Shown here in pieces: positions 20,739 through 28,809 of a stretch of DNA of 44,440 nucleotides. The DNA is taken from NCBI GenBank assembly GCA_001004105.1, contig LCQK01000005.1:1-44440 (forward strand), read 5' to 3'. Every line of letters starts with the position of its first letter. Within the stretch, counting starts at the first letter, position 1. Origin of the DNA: Candidatus Jorgensenbacteria bacterium GW2011_GWB1_50_10 (GTDB lineage Bacteria; Patescibacteriota; Minisyncoccia; UBA6257; GWB1-50-10). The translations under genes were made by a program, and so were the position numbers. A model generated the notes under the pieces. It saw nothing but the letters and a program-made list of their open reading frames with translations, was not told the origin of the DNA and made no database searches.

Positions 20739-21566
20739 ATGAATGACATCAAGGAAGGCGACCCTCCAACAATCATAATTGGAGGAAGAAAACGAATCGG
20801 AAAAAGTATGCTTTCAATAAAAATTTGTGAAGCCATCGTTGACTCTTGCCACGAGATGAAGTACGCGTATCGCGATAAGGGTATGCCGACTCAAAGCCGA
20901 TATGATTTACGCGACGCTAAATTTGACCCCACAAATCAAGTGCTATACAATCTAAAATCTATTCCACGTTTACTTCATCCTCCTCCACCATTAGGTGACG
21001 GTTTACCATACGGTAGCCCAATCATTAGCGATGAAAGCAGCATTAACCTAGGTGTACTAAACTTCAACAACCCCGTTGTTAAAACAATCGCTGCCGCACA
21101 TGATGCGGCGGGCTTTCGCATAATACCGTGGATTCTCAATGTTCCCGGCTCAGTTCTCCGTGTTGCTTACCAGTTCCGTGAAACGGCATCCTATTTTATG
21201 CAAATGAAAGCTCGTGGTGTTGCTAAAGTGTATGCTTCAAACCCAGTCGTCACAGGGCGCGTTTTTGTGAAAACTATTGGTTGGCTCGGATACCAAGACC
21301 CATTCACCAAGAAGGTTCTTGCAAGAATTAGTGTGCCAACGGAAAAAAACATGCGGTTGTATAATGTAGTCAAAGACCTCTACTTCAGGAAACAGTTAGC
21401 GGTTAGTGAGCGTAGATTATCGGAGCTTTCTGAGGAAGGCTTGGCCGGACCTTACGACTTAAGCGATGAAGATGAAAAGAACTTAGCTAGCGCAATCGGC
21501 AACATGGAACTAGTTAAACCGCGAAATTCAGCAAATGTGAAACGTCATGATGATGATGTAGATTAG
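20739..21566 (+). CDS. P-loop ATPase (Zot/HerA/A32-like packaging or transfer class, uncertain)
   Basis: Walker A 'IIIGGRKRIGKSMLSIK'; candidate Walker B 'SPIISDES'; frame stays open upstream so the true start may be earlier. Confidence 0.75.
   Translation: MNDIKEGDPPTIIIGGRKRIGKSMLSIKICEAIVDSCHEMKYAYRDKGMPTQSRYDLRDAKFDPTNQVLYNLKSIPRLLHPPPPLGDGLPYGSPIISDESSINLGVLNFNNPVVKTIAAAHDAAGFRIIPWILNVPGSVLRVAYQFRETASYFMQMKARGVAKVYASNPVVTGRVFVKTIGWLGYQDPFTKKVLARISVPTEKNMRLYNVVKDLYFRKQLAVSERRLSELSEEGLAGPYDLSDEDEKNLASAIGNMELVKPRNSANVKRHDDDVD
21542..21553. promoter_or_regulatory. TCRTCATGAYGA palindrome copy
   Basis: acgtcatgatga, 1 mismatch; overlaps last codons of ATPase gene (RHDDDVD). Confidence 0.45.
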
Positions 21567-21627
21567 CCGAAACTATCAAATAGGAAGCCAACACATATTC
21601 AACCTCAGCAAAAGAGGTTCACACACT

Positions 21628-21951
21628 TTGAGCATGAGTGTCGGTCGGAGTCGAGGACGCAGACGATATGTTGGTCGTCCGCGTAGACGTAGCACAACCA
21701 TCAAGCTGCAAGACAAGGCAACACGATTGGGACGAACTTACGATGTTTACACAAACCGATTAACACCTGAACATGAGCGGGTGATATTCGCGAAAGACCC
21801 CGAGTTTCTACGCGCTCCCGTTGGAACTGCTTTCTCAGCGCAATATCTTGGAAGAAGCTATAGGGGCAGAAAGTCGATTAGACTAGTCCGCAGAGGAAAC
21901 CAAAGCGTTAGCGTTCCCGTTCTTGAATGGCAAGTAAGCGGCGGAAAATAG
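21628..21951 (+). CDS. Small highly basic protein (possible nucleic-acid-binding)
   Basis: 'MSVGRSRGRRRYVGRPRRRSTTIKLQDK' N-terminus. Confidence 0.65.
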   Translation: MSMSVGRSRGRRRYVGRPRRRSTTIKLQDKATRLGRTYDVYTNRLTPEHERVIFAKDPEFLRAPVGTAFSAQYLGRSYRGRKSIRLVRRGNQSVSVPVLEWQVSGGK

Positions 21952-22016
21952 TCTCTAAAATTCCAGTAACGCCGTTTTCAGCTTCAAGTTGAAGCATAAG
22001 TCTTATTAACTCGCCA

Positions 22017-22028
22017 TCGTCATGATGA
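22017..22028. promoter_or_regulatory. TCRTCATGAYGA palindrome copy (perfect), RHH promoter
   Basis: tcgtcatgatga; TATA-like gtcttattaac upstream; a degenerate second copy tcatcgtgatgg at 22042-22053 overlaps the start codon. Confidence 0.85.
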
Positions 22029-22046
22029 CATAACTTAATCGTCATC

Positions 22047-22286
22047 GTGATGGTGAAATTGGCAGACCTAGAAACGAAACCGAAGCGGAAAAGTCGCGGT
22101 CGAGGACGTTCTGCGCGGCAAATCAGTTTACCGTCAGGTGAATGGATACTTGCGGATTTAGTTGTTGAAAGAGGCAGATACAAAGATGTGTCTGCGCTTT
22201 TCCAGAAAGCCTTCGAAGACTTGATGGATAAGGAAGGCATGGTATTGAACGTTAAAGTTGAGGAGATTGGTGCCAGAAAGCGATAA
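22047..22286 (+). CDS. Ribbon-helix-helix (CopG-like) transcriptional regulator
   Basis: Basic N-tail then 'ARQISLPSGEWILADLVVERGRYKDVSALFQKAFEDLMDKEG', matching the beta-strand plus two-helix RHH pattern; start ATG 22050 possible. Confidence 0.75.
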   Translation: MMVKLADLETKPKRKSRGRGRSARQISLPSGEWILADLVVERGRYKDVSALFQKAFEDLMDKEGMVLNVKVEEIGARKR

Positions 22287-22956
22287 GCCGCAACAGCACA
22301 CTCTTCGCCCAGCCGACAGCACCGTCACGCCGTTAACCCCTGAAGAACGGAAGTATTGGGGTCGCATTGCCGGACGCACCACTCAAATCCTCAAACAGAA
22401 GATTCGCGAAGGAAAACTGAAGCGGTCAAGCGGCAAACGACGCGGACATGTGAACAAAGTCGCAATCGTCATGGTCTTGCTCGCAATTGTGTTCTCGGTA
22501 ACAATAGCTGTAGCACAATACAGAGGGCAATTTCAAGCTCAAACGCAAATAGTGTCTCCCATTATGATTCCGCAAACATCATTCACGATTCCCAACATCA
22601 TTTTGAATAAAACTGCTTCGCTGATTATTGATAATGCGTTCTACGTGAACACGTCAGGCAACACCATTACGTATACGTTTCTAGTTTACGGCTCCACCAC
22701 GGTGAACGGCACAGAAACACAGGACATGACGAAACTTTTCTATAACTTTCAAATTATCTTTTCAGATTACTCACGCAACGTAACCTTAACCAATCTCCTA
22801 TTACCCAATCAACCTGTATCGTTCACATATCAGAATAATTCAAATCAAGCTTTCCGCATCATAATCGTCTACTCGTCCAAACCAATCCAAATGAGCACAA
22901 CTGATACCAGTACCCCATTAACGATAAACTTCACGTATGGTTACTCGGGACAGTGA
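22258..22956 (+). CDS. Type II membrane protein, beta-rich ectodomain
   Basis: Basic cytoplasmic N-tail, single TM 'VAIVMVLLAIVFSVTIAVAQ', NT-rich ectodomain; overlaps end of RHH gene. Confidence 0.7.
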   Translation: MRRLVPESDKPQQHTLRPADSTVTPLTPEERKYWGRIAGRTTQILKQKIREGKLKRSSGKRRGHVNKVAIVMVLLAIVFSVTIAVAQYRGQFQAQTQIVSPIMIPQTSFTIPNIILNKTASLIIDNAFYVNTSGNTITYTFLVYGSTTVNGTETQDMTKLFYNFQIIFSDYSRNVTLTNLLLPNQPVSFTYQNNSNQAFRIIIVYSSKPIQMSTTDTSTPLTINFTYGYSGQ

Positions 22957-24115
22957 TTTGAAGTTGAAGAAATTGTTTTCAATCGTTCTCGGCGTGATGC
23001 TCGGTCTTTTAGCTATTTCATTTGTTGCTGCCCCCACTGCGCTGACGGGTTCGTTTAAGGACGATTTCAACGACGGAGTGGCCTTCGTGAATAATTGGAA
23101 TGTGGTCGGTAATCCACCTTCGGTTCCCGTGAATGGCAGCTACGTGTCAATGACCGCGCCAAGCAGCATCGCGACGAAGCAAACATTCCACCACGGTGTC
23201 TTAACCATGAACGTTAGCCTAGTGAACCAGACCATGACTAGTGCACTATGGGGATGGAGTCTTATGCTTGGCAGTATGAGTACGGGGGCGTTTTTCTACT
23301 ACAACGGCACAACCGATAAAGTGTACGCTGTGGTGGGGAATCTGGCTTCTGCACCAACCTGTAATACGGGCTTCGACTGCATCAACGCCACTGCCCCACA
23401 GTACAGTAAGAATCGTTACACGGAATATTCCATTGTTTGGAGCTACTCATTATCATCAACACCGTACTTCATCTTCAGCATCAACGGCACGCCCCTACCA
23501 ACCTTAACGCCCACGGGGCAGCTTCAAGCGATTGACTACTTCGCGTTCCCAGCTAACATGACCGTGAAGGGCACAACGTCGCAGGCCAAATTGAACTCGG
23601 ACTACGTAGTCGTTTCGGGAACCACGCAGACAGTTCAAACCAGCACTACTACGACTGGTGTAACCGTGACTACAACCGCGTCTACGACGTTGATTTCTTC
23701 AACTACTACTTCTGCCACGTCAACTTCGATTTTAGCTACGACCACGATTAGCGGCGTGTCCACATCATTTACGAGTACAACCACGTCGGTTTCAACTTTG
23801 ACCTCTGCCAGTACAACTCTCACTACGGCCACGACTACGAGCACAACGTACAGTTCCAGTTTCACTACGACGAGCGTAAGCACTTCAATCAGTGAAACAA
23901 CCAGTTTCAGCTCGATAACCCTCCTCACCACCGCCTTCTCAACGACGGTTCAATCCGTCTCGGAAGCACCTTGGAGTGAGTATCTCTTTGCCACAGTCCT
24001 CGTCGCAATTGCCGCAATAATCATTGTAGTTCTCCTAACCCGCATGATGCGAGGCGGAAAACCACCAACACCGACCATTGAAACAGGACAAGTCCGCGTC
24101 GAAGAAGAAACCTGA
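22937..24115 (+). CDS. Secreted LamG-like protein with Thr-rich stalk and C-terminal TM
   Basis: Signal; 'FKDDFNDGVAFVNNWNVVGNPPSVPVNGSYVSM'; ~100-aa STTT stalk; C-terminal TM. Confidence 0.8.
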   Translation: MVTRDSDLKLKKLFSIVLGVMLGLLAISFVAAPTALTGSFKDDFNDGVAFVNNWNVVGNPPSVPVNGSYVSMTAPSSIATKQTFHHGVLTMNVSLVNQTMTSALWGWSLMLGSMSTGAFFYYNGTTDKVYAVVGNLASAPTCNTGFDCINATAPQYSKNRYTEYSIVWSYSLSSTPYFIFSINGTPLPTLTPTGQLQAIDYFAFPANMTVKGTTSQAKLNSDYVVVSGTTQTVQTSTTTTGVTVTTTASTTLISSTTTSATSTSILATTTISGVSTSFTSTTTSVSTLTSASTTLTTATTTSTTYSSSFTTTSVSTSISETTSFSSITLLTTAFSTTVQSVSEAPWSEYLFATVLVAIAAIIIVVLLTRMMRGGKPPTPTIETGQVRVEEET

Positions 24116-24125
24116 CCTTAAACTC

Positions 24126-24137
24126 TCGTCATGACGA
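24126..24137. promoter_or_regulatory. TCRTCATGAYGA palindrome copy (perfect)
   Basis: tcgtcatgacga, 12-bp perfect palindrome; upstream of agtcttaaatc TATA-like box of 24202 gene. Confidence 0.8.
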
Positions 24138-24201
24138 TATTTTTCTGAAAATTACGCAAGTCTTAAATCCGAATCGAACTCATTCATAGTACCGACTGAA
24201 A

Positions 24202-24534
24202 ATGTCTGCAATGCCAAAAATTCAAACATGGCTTGGGGTTCTATACGCGTTTTTCGGAGCCATAGTCGGGTTCTTCGTGGGGTATGTAACAGCGCTAATC
24301 TTCAAAATCTTCATGGGCTACATGAGCTTAGCACAGGGATGGATACTCGGCTCTTGGGTCATCCTACTTCTAATCGTGCTAGGTTGGACCGCCAGTTTAC
24401 TTTCCACAATGCGCGTCAAAGCCGTCGCGGCGAGCAATTGGGTTGTATTCAGCAGCTTCTTCGCCGCAGCACTGCTCATCATGATAATCATTAGTCTCCT
24501 GTCCCCACAGGGCTTCGCAATCTGGGGACTCTAA
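24202..24534 (+). CDS. Small polytopic membrane protein
   Basis: Three hydrophobic segments. Confidence 0.7.
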   Translation: MSAMPKIQTWLGVLYAFFGAIVGFFVGYVTALIFKIFMGYMSLAQGWILGSWVILLLIVLGWTASLLSTMRVKAVAASNWVVFSSFFAAALLIMIIISLLSPQGFAIWGL

Positions 24535-24607
24535 CCCGCAACAAAAAACTCTCCCATAACCCCAACTTTCTTATGCGCCCTTAGCGTAGCATGTGACTTG
24601 ATGAATC

Positions 24608-25156
24608 ATGAGCTTTCAGCGTGGTCACGGCATCGCTTTAGCTGAACTAATTATCATCGGAGCGTTGGGTTTAACGGGATTACTTGTCAGCCGTCCGTGG
24701 TTTGTTGTAGGTTGGGATTCTCTGAATCCAGTCGCCGCGCTTTTTGTTTGGTATGTGTTGCTGACTGTTTGGCTGTACGCACTGCTCACTATAATCCAGT
24801 ACGTGAGTCGCGGTCCGATTAATATTTCAGCCGGAAAAGCGTGGCGAATACGTGGAGTCGGATTAACTGAAACGGTAGCGCTGGTCATGTTTTTCTTCGC
24901 GTTCTTCATCGTGTGGAATTTCTTTGAGTCAGGTTACGCCACGGATATACTTGGAGCGGCACCAGTTCCAAATACCTTTTTGGGCACTGAGGACTCAGTT
25001 TTTTACATTCTCTACCATCAATGGTTAGGGTTTAACGTTCAAACCGCCGGATTTCTAACTTACGCTGTTACTCCTATGATTCTCGCGTTCGTAGCGGCTT
25101 TACTGGTTGGAACGAAAAGGTACTTGCAATTCCTCCAAATGGCCGGACGAGGATGA
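24608..25156 (+). CDS. Polytopic membrane protein
   Basis: Four hydrophobic segments. Confidence 0.7.
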   Translation: MSFQRGHGIALAELIIIGALGLTGLLVSRPWFVVGWDSLNPVAALFVWYVLLTVWLYALLTIIQYVSRGPINISAGKAWRIRGVGLTETVALVMFFFAFFIVWNFFESGYATDILGAAPVPNTFLGTEDSVFYILYHQWLGFNVQTAGFLTYAVTPMILAFVAALLVGTKRYLQFLQMAGRG

Positions 25157-25176
25157 ACTGCTGTGAAAACAAAAAC

Positions 25177-25188
25177 CCGTCATGATGA
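25177..25188. promoter_or_regulatory. TCRTCATGAYGA palindrome copy
   Basis: ccgtcatgatga, 1 mismatch; upstream of 25251 gene. Confidence 0.6.
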
Positions 25189-25250
25189 TGGTAACAAGCC
25201 GAAACTGCTATATTCTCAGATGGAACTATGGTTTCAGATGTAGTTGAGAT

Positions 25251-26372
25251 GTGGATGCTTTGAGTCACGCTAAAGGGCGCGCTATGATTCTGACCACAGG
25301 ATACGCGCTGATGGCTATAAGCCTCATATTCATGTTCGTCGTAGTCGCGTTTCCCCACGCAGTTGGACTTGAAACAATCGTTAGCAGTGTGCAGTTCTAC
25401 ACACAACGCAGCATCGTAGACAACCCACTCATAGGAATATCAAACACTGGTCTCCCAAGCGGCTATGTTTCAACACCGTGGTATGCACCAACTGACGCGG
25501 GACGCATAGACCAAAAATATGCGTCGGCTAAGTCGCAGGCGATAGGCGACGGATACTACAACTACAATGACCTCAAATCACAAGCTACGACCTCATACCT
25601 AACCGCGACATTATTCAACTTCAGCATTCCAACAAACGCCGAAATCAAGGGTGCACTGGTTCAAGTGGTGGGTCACTACTCAATCACCTACACTGGCTAT
25701 AACTTCCCTCACGCGGGTTCCGTGAGCGATAATTCAATCAGAATGATTATCTCTGGGCAAAGTTCTGGCACTGACCACAAGGGTGGTGGGGTTTGGCCGG
25801 TTGATGTTGACTCAACTGTCACCTACGGTGGAAGCAGTGACCAATGGGGAAACCAACTAACACAGGACGTAATGATGCGCCCAGACTTCGGAGTTGGAAT
25901 AAGCCTAGCTCTGACTGAAGGCTACACCCGGACAGTCAATTATGGTTATCCAGTTACCTTGACTAATACTGTGTACGTTGACATGATTAGCATGACAGCT
26001 ACGTACACTCTGCCATCAGAAACGACCAGCTCCACAACATATGTGAACACGTACACCACAACCGCTGTATCATCAACTGTTACTGTCACATCTACTCAGA
26101 CTAGTACAACCGCGTTCACCACTACCCCTGCAACTTGGACTCAGACGTACAGCCCGACGACGTATACGTGGACTCAGCCCGGAGGCACAACTACAACCAC
26201 TACGCAGGGCAGCAGCCAGTCAACTGTGACGTTATCAACCACATCTGTTAGTAGGTCGCCGCTACAGTCATTTACCGGGGTCTCAACAAATCAAACATAC
26301 GCGCTTGCAGGCAGTTTAATGACTTTTCTCACCGGGTTCGGCATGAGCCTGTTTGGAATCAGAAAACGATAA
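25251..26372 (+). CDS. Secreted beta-rich protein with Thr-rich stalk and C-terminal TM
   Basis: GTG start; N-terminal TM; 'TTSSTTYVNTYTTTAVSSTVTVTSTQTSTT'; C-terminal TM ending GIRKR. Confidence 0.8.
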   Translation: MDALSHAKGRAMILTTGYALMAISLIFMFVVVAFPHAVGLETIVSSVQFYTQRSIVDNPLIGISNTGLPSGYVSTPWYAPTDAGRIDQKYASAKSQAIGDGYYNYNDLKSQATTSYLTATLFNFSIPTNAEIKGALVQVVGHYSITYTGYNFPHAGSVSDNSIRMIISGQSSGTDHKGGGVWPVDVDSTVTYGGSSDQWGNQLTQDVMMRPDFGVGISLALTEGYTRTVNYGYPVTLTNTVYVDMISMTATYTLPSETTSSTTYVNTYTTTAVSSTVTVTSTQTSTTAFTTTPATWTQTYSPTTYTWTQPGGTTTTTTQGSSQSTVTLSTTSVSRSPLQSFTGVSTNQTYALAGSLMTFLTGFGMSLFGIRKR

Positions 26373-26480
26373 TAGAGCAGGGCGAGCGCAAACCCCCGAA
26401 CTGATTACACCATACTTATTTCCGTCTAAAATCGCAAAAACGAAATGTGCTTTGTGGCATAAATCTTATTAAGGAAAACA

Positions 26481-26492
26481 TCATCATGATGA
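26481..26492. promoter_or_regulatory. TCRTCATGAYGA palindrome copy (perfect)
   Basis: Within 16-bp perfect palindrome catcatcatgatgatg (26479-26494); after aatcttattaagg. Confidence 0.85.
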
Positions 26493-26515
26493 TGACATTC
26501 ATGTGGGTGTTTTGA

Positions 26516-27202
26516 ATGAAGGTATCCTATCTCATAGGTATCGCTGTTTTGGTTTCGCTTTCAGTTGGTGTAAGTGTTGTACGTGTTCCCGCGATTGGGC
26601 TAGTGATGACTACTGACCGACCTTCATACTATTGGGGTGACCCGGTATCGTTTACAATCTCAGGGTACTGCTCCGCAGGCTTAACGTGCGGTTCAACCAG
26701 TATGACGCATCATAATCAACCAGTGCTCTACTATGCAGACCACTTTATCTACGGTGGAGTGGACTTGTACGGCCACGCAGCATACGCATGGAGTGTGATA
26801 GATGATTTTCCCATGCCGGGCCGTGACTCAGCCTCGTATACCGTGACACTACCCGGTTTCAGCGGTGACTTGAAACCCACAACCCCAGACGGACACTACT
26901 CACTAGGACTATGGAACATCGGCGACCCAGTGAGAGGCATACCCCCACACATACAGGTTCAAGCATCAATCGTAATCGGAACAGTGCAAGAAGAAACGGT
27001 TACCGCTACTACCGCGATTTCAATAGTCACCATCACTTCGACGGTTACAAGTACGTCTGAAGCCTCAGTCGTCACAACATCTTCTTCCACTTCAAGCATC
27101 ACCGCCATGACCCCAATCCCCGAACTCCCCACAGGCACAATCACGAGCATTGTTGCCCTAGCAACCTCAGCCGCAGCACTCGTAATCAGAAGAAAACGCT
27201 GA
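26516..27202 (+). CDS. Secreted protein with Thr/Ser stalk and PEF-CTERM-like tail
   Basis: Signal peptide; 'PIPELPTGTITSIVALATSAAALVIRRKR' C-terminus. Confidence 0.82.
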   Translation: MKVSYLIGIAVLVSLSVGVSVVRVPAIGLVMTTDRPSYYWGDPVSFTISGYCSAGLTCGSTSMTHHNQPVLYYADHFIYGGVDLYGHAAYAWSVIDDFPMPGRDSASYTVTLPGFSGDLKPTTPDGHYSLGLWNIGDPVRGIPPHIQVQASIVIGTVQEETVTATTAISIVTITSTVTSTSEASVVTTSSSTSSITAMTPIPELPTGTITSIVALATSAAALVIRRKR

Positions 27203-27327
27203 AAACACTTGTTTTCTGGTTGCCTAGAAAAACTGTTAAGTAGCAAGTCCACTCTAGTGAGGTGTGTGTGCGGGGCGTTCGAAGCCCCTGAGAACTCCTA
27301 GCGAATAGCATGGAGTAAGAGGAATAT

Positions 27328-28809
27328 ATGAGTTTCGCCCGCAGCCGGTTAGCCCTATATGGGCTGCTCGTAGCCGTTCTCATACTGGTTCCAGCTTCTC
27401 CAATGGATGTTGCCGACCAATCGCCACAAGTTCTATCGAGTGATGTTTTCACTCTACCGAGGTTGCCTGAGCGGTTAGAGTGGCACAGCGTATGGTACTA
27501 TGTTTCAAAATGGTTAACGCGGCTACGCGTTGAATCTACGATTGGGTCATTAACTAGCAGTGGTTTTCTACCACAATCACCAATCCAAGAAGCCCACGCA
27601 ACAATTACACGAGTTCAGGGAAATACTCGCGGAGTTTATGCGTCTGGTTCTAGCTTCACGGTCACGCAAAGCTCAACTCCAACGAGTGGAAACTTGAACG
27701 TTCTAACCATTACCGCCCGTGTCGGCTCAGGAGTGCCTGCAACAGTTAAAAGTATTTCGCAGACTGGCGTTGTTTGGAGCAAAGTTACTAACGCTGGCAG
27801 TGGTGCAATCGATGTTGAGATTTGGGCGGGGGTTGTTGGTTCCGGTGCTAGCGCCAGCATCACTGTGACTCTGACGGGGATAGTGGGAACTGCGGTAGCC
27901 AATGTTTGTGAGTATTCAGGATTAACTACGTCAAGTTACCTTGATGTGACTGCTTCAACCTTCGGGTCTTCCACGGCATCTGACACAGGTACAACGGCTA
28001 CAACGACGCAAGCCAATGAACTTTGGGTCGGTTCTACTGGAGATGTAACTGCAACCCAGTCTACTCCAACCAATAGTTTTACATTGCTTGATGGTACAGC
28101 AACAGGTAGTACGTCGAATGCTTTCTTGGAGAAGATTGTTTCATCCACTGGAACCGCTAACTCAGGCACCACGTTGAGCAGTTCGAACGCTTGGGTTGGG
28201 AGCGCTAGGTTGGTTCGGGTTCAGGGTACTGTTGGTGGAGTTTTCGCGAGTGGAAGTTCATTCGCGGTGACTCAGGCCGCGATTCCCACGAACGGAAACC
28301 TGAATATCATGACAGTTACCACTCGTAAGGGGTCGGGTACGGCTGAGACGGTTAGTAGCATTTCACAGACAAGTGTGACTTGGAGTAAAGTCACAAATCT
28401 TGTTAACAACGTACAAGACGTTGAGATTTGGGCGGGGGTTGTTGGTTCCGGTGCTAGCGCCAGCATCACTGTGACTCTGACGGCTGACCCGGGAACCGCG
28501 ATGGGCCAAGTAGCTGAATACTCCGGGTTACTAACGAGCAGTTTTACGGATGTCACCGCGTCCAATTCTGGGACATCTACGACGCCGGGTACAGGTACAA
28601 CGGCTACGACGGCGCAAGCGAATGAGTTGTGGGTTGGCTCAATTACAACACTAGTGGCGCACTCCACTCCGACTAATGGCTTCGTGTTATTGTATTATGG
28701 GGATACAGGTAGTACGTCGAATGCTTTCTTGGAGAAGATTGTTTCATCCACTGGAACCGCTAACTCAGGCACCACGTTGAGCAGTTCGAACGCTTGGGTT
28801 GGGCGTTAA
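27328..28809 (+). CDS. Giant repeat surface protein, paralog C, N-terminal part (two ~200-aa duplicated beta domains)
   Basis: Signal plus 'LPRLPERLEWHSVWYYVSKWL' as in paralogs A/B; duplicated 'VEIWAGVVGSGASASITVTLT' and 'GSTSNAFLEKIVSSTGTANSGTTLSSSNAWVG'. Confidence 0.82.
   Translation: MSFARSRLALYGLLVAVLILVPASPMDVADQSPQVLSSDVFTLPRLPERLEWHSVWYYVSKWLTRLRVESTIGSLTSSGFLPQSPIQEAHATITRVQGNTRGVYASGSSFTVTQSSTPTSGNLNVLTITARVGSGVPATVKSISQTGVVWSKVTNAGSGAIDVEIWAGVVGSGASASITVTLTGIVGTAVANVCEYSGLTTSSYLDVTASTFGSSTASDTGTTATTTQANELWVGSTGDVTATQSTPTNSFTLLDGTATGSTSNAFLEKIVSSTGTANSGTTLSSSNAWVGSARLVRVQGTVGGVFASGSSFAVTQAAIPTNGNLNIMTVTTRKGSGTAETVSSISQTSVTWSKVTNLVNNVQDVEIWAGVVGSGASASITVTLTADPGTAMGQVAEYSGLLTSSFTDVTASNSGTSTTPGTGTTATTAQANELWVGSITTLVAHSTPTNGFVLLYYGDTGSTSNAFLEKIVSSTGTANSGTTLSSSNAWVGR
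27814..27877 (+). repeat. 64-bp direct repeat, copy 1
   Basis: gttgagatttgggcgggggttgttggttccggtgctagcgccagcatcactgtgactctgacgg, identical to 28420-28483. Confidence 0.9.
28102..28200 (+). repeat. 99-bp direct repeat, copy 1
   Basis: Identical by eye to 28705-28803 (acaggtagtacgtcgaatgctttc...aacgcttgggttggg). Confidence 0.9.
28420..28483 (+). repeat. 64-bp direct repeat, copy 2
   Basis: See copy 1. Confidence 0.9.
28705..28803 (+). repeat. 99-bp direct repeat, copy 2
   Basis: See copy 1; spans the frame junction. Confidence 0.9.

Noticed and set aside
20734-20746. ccgtcatgaatgac near ATPase start as another operator
   Set aside because: Only the core matches (about 8 of 12) and the frame suggests it lies within coding sequence.
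27272-27288. ggggc-gttcgaa-gcccc looks like a tRNA T-arm
   Set aside because: No matching acceptor, D or anticodon arms in flanking sequence; the T-loop is not canonical; treated as a plain hairpin.
28794-28809. Programmed -1 frameshift as the firm explanation of split paralog C
   Set aside because: No canonical slippery heptamer at the junction; kept only as one of several explanations.
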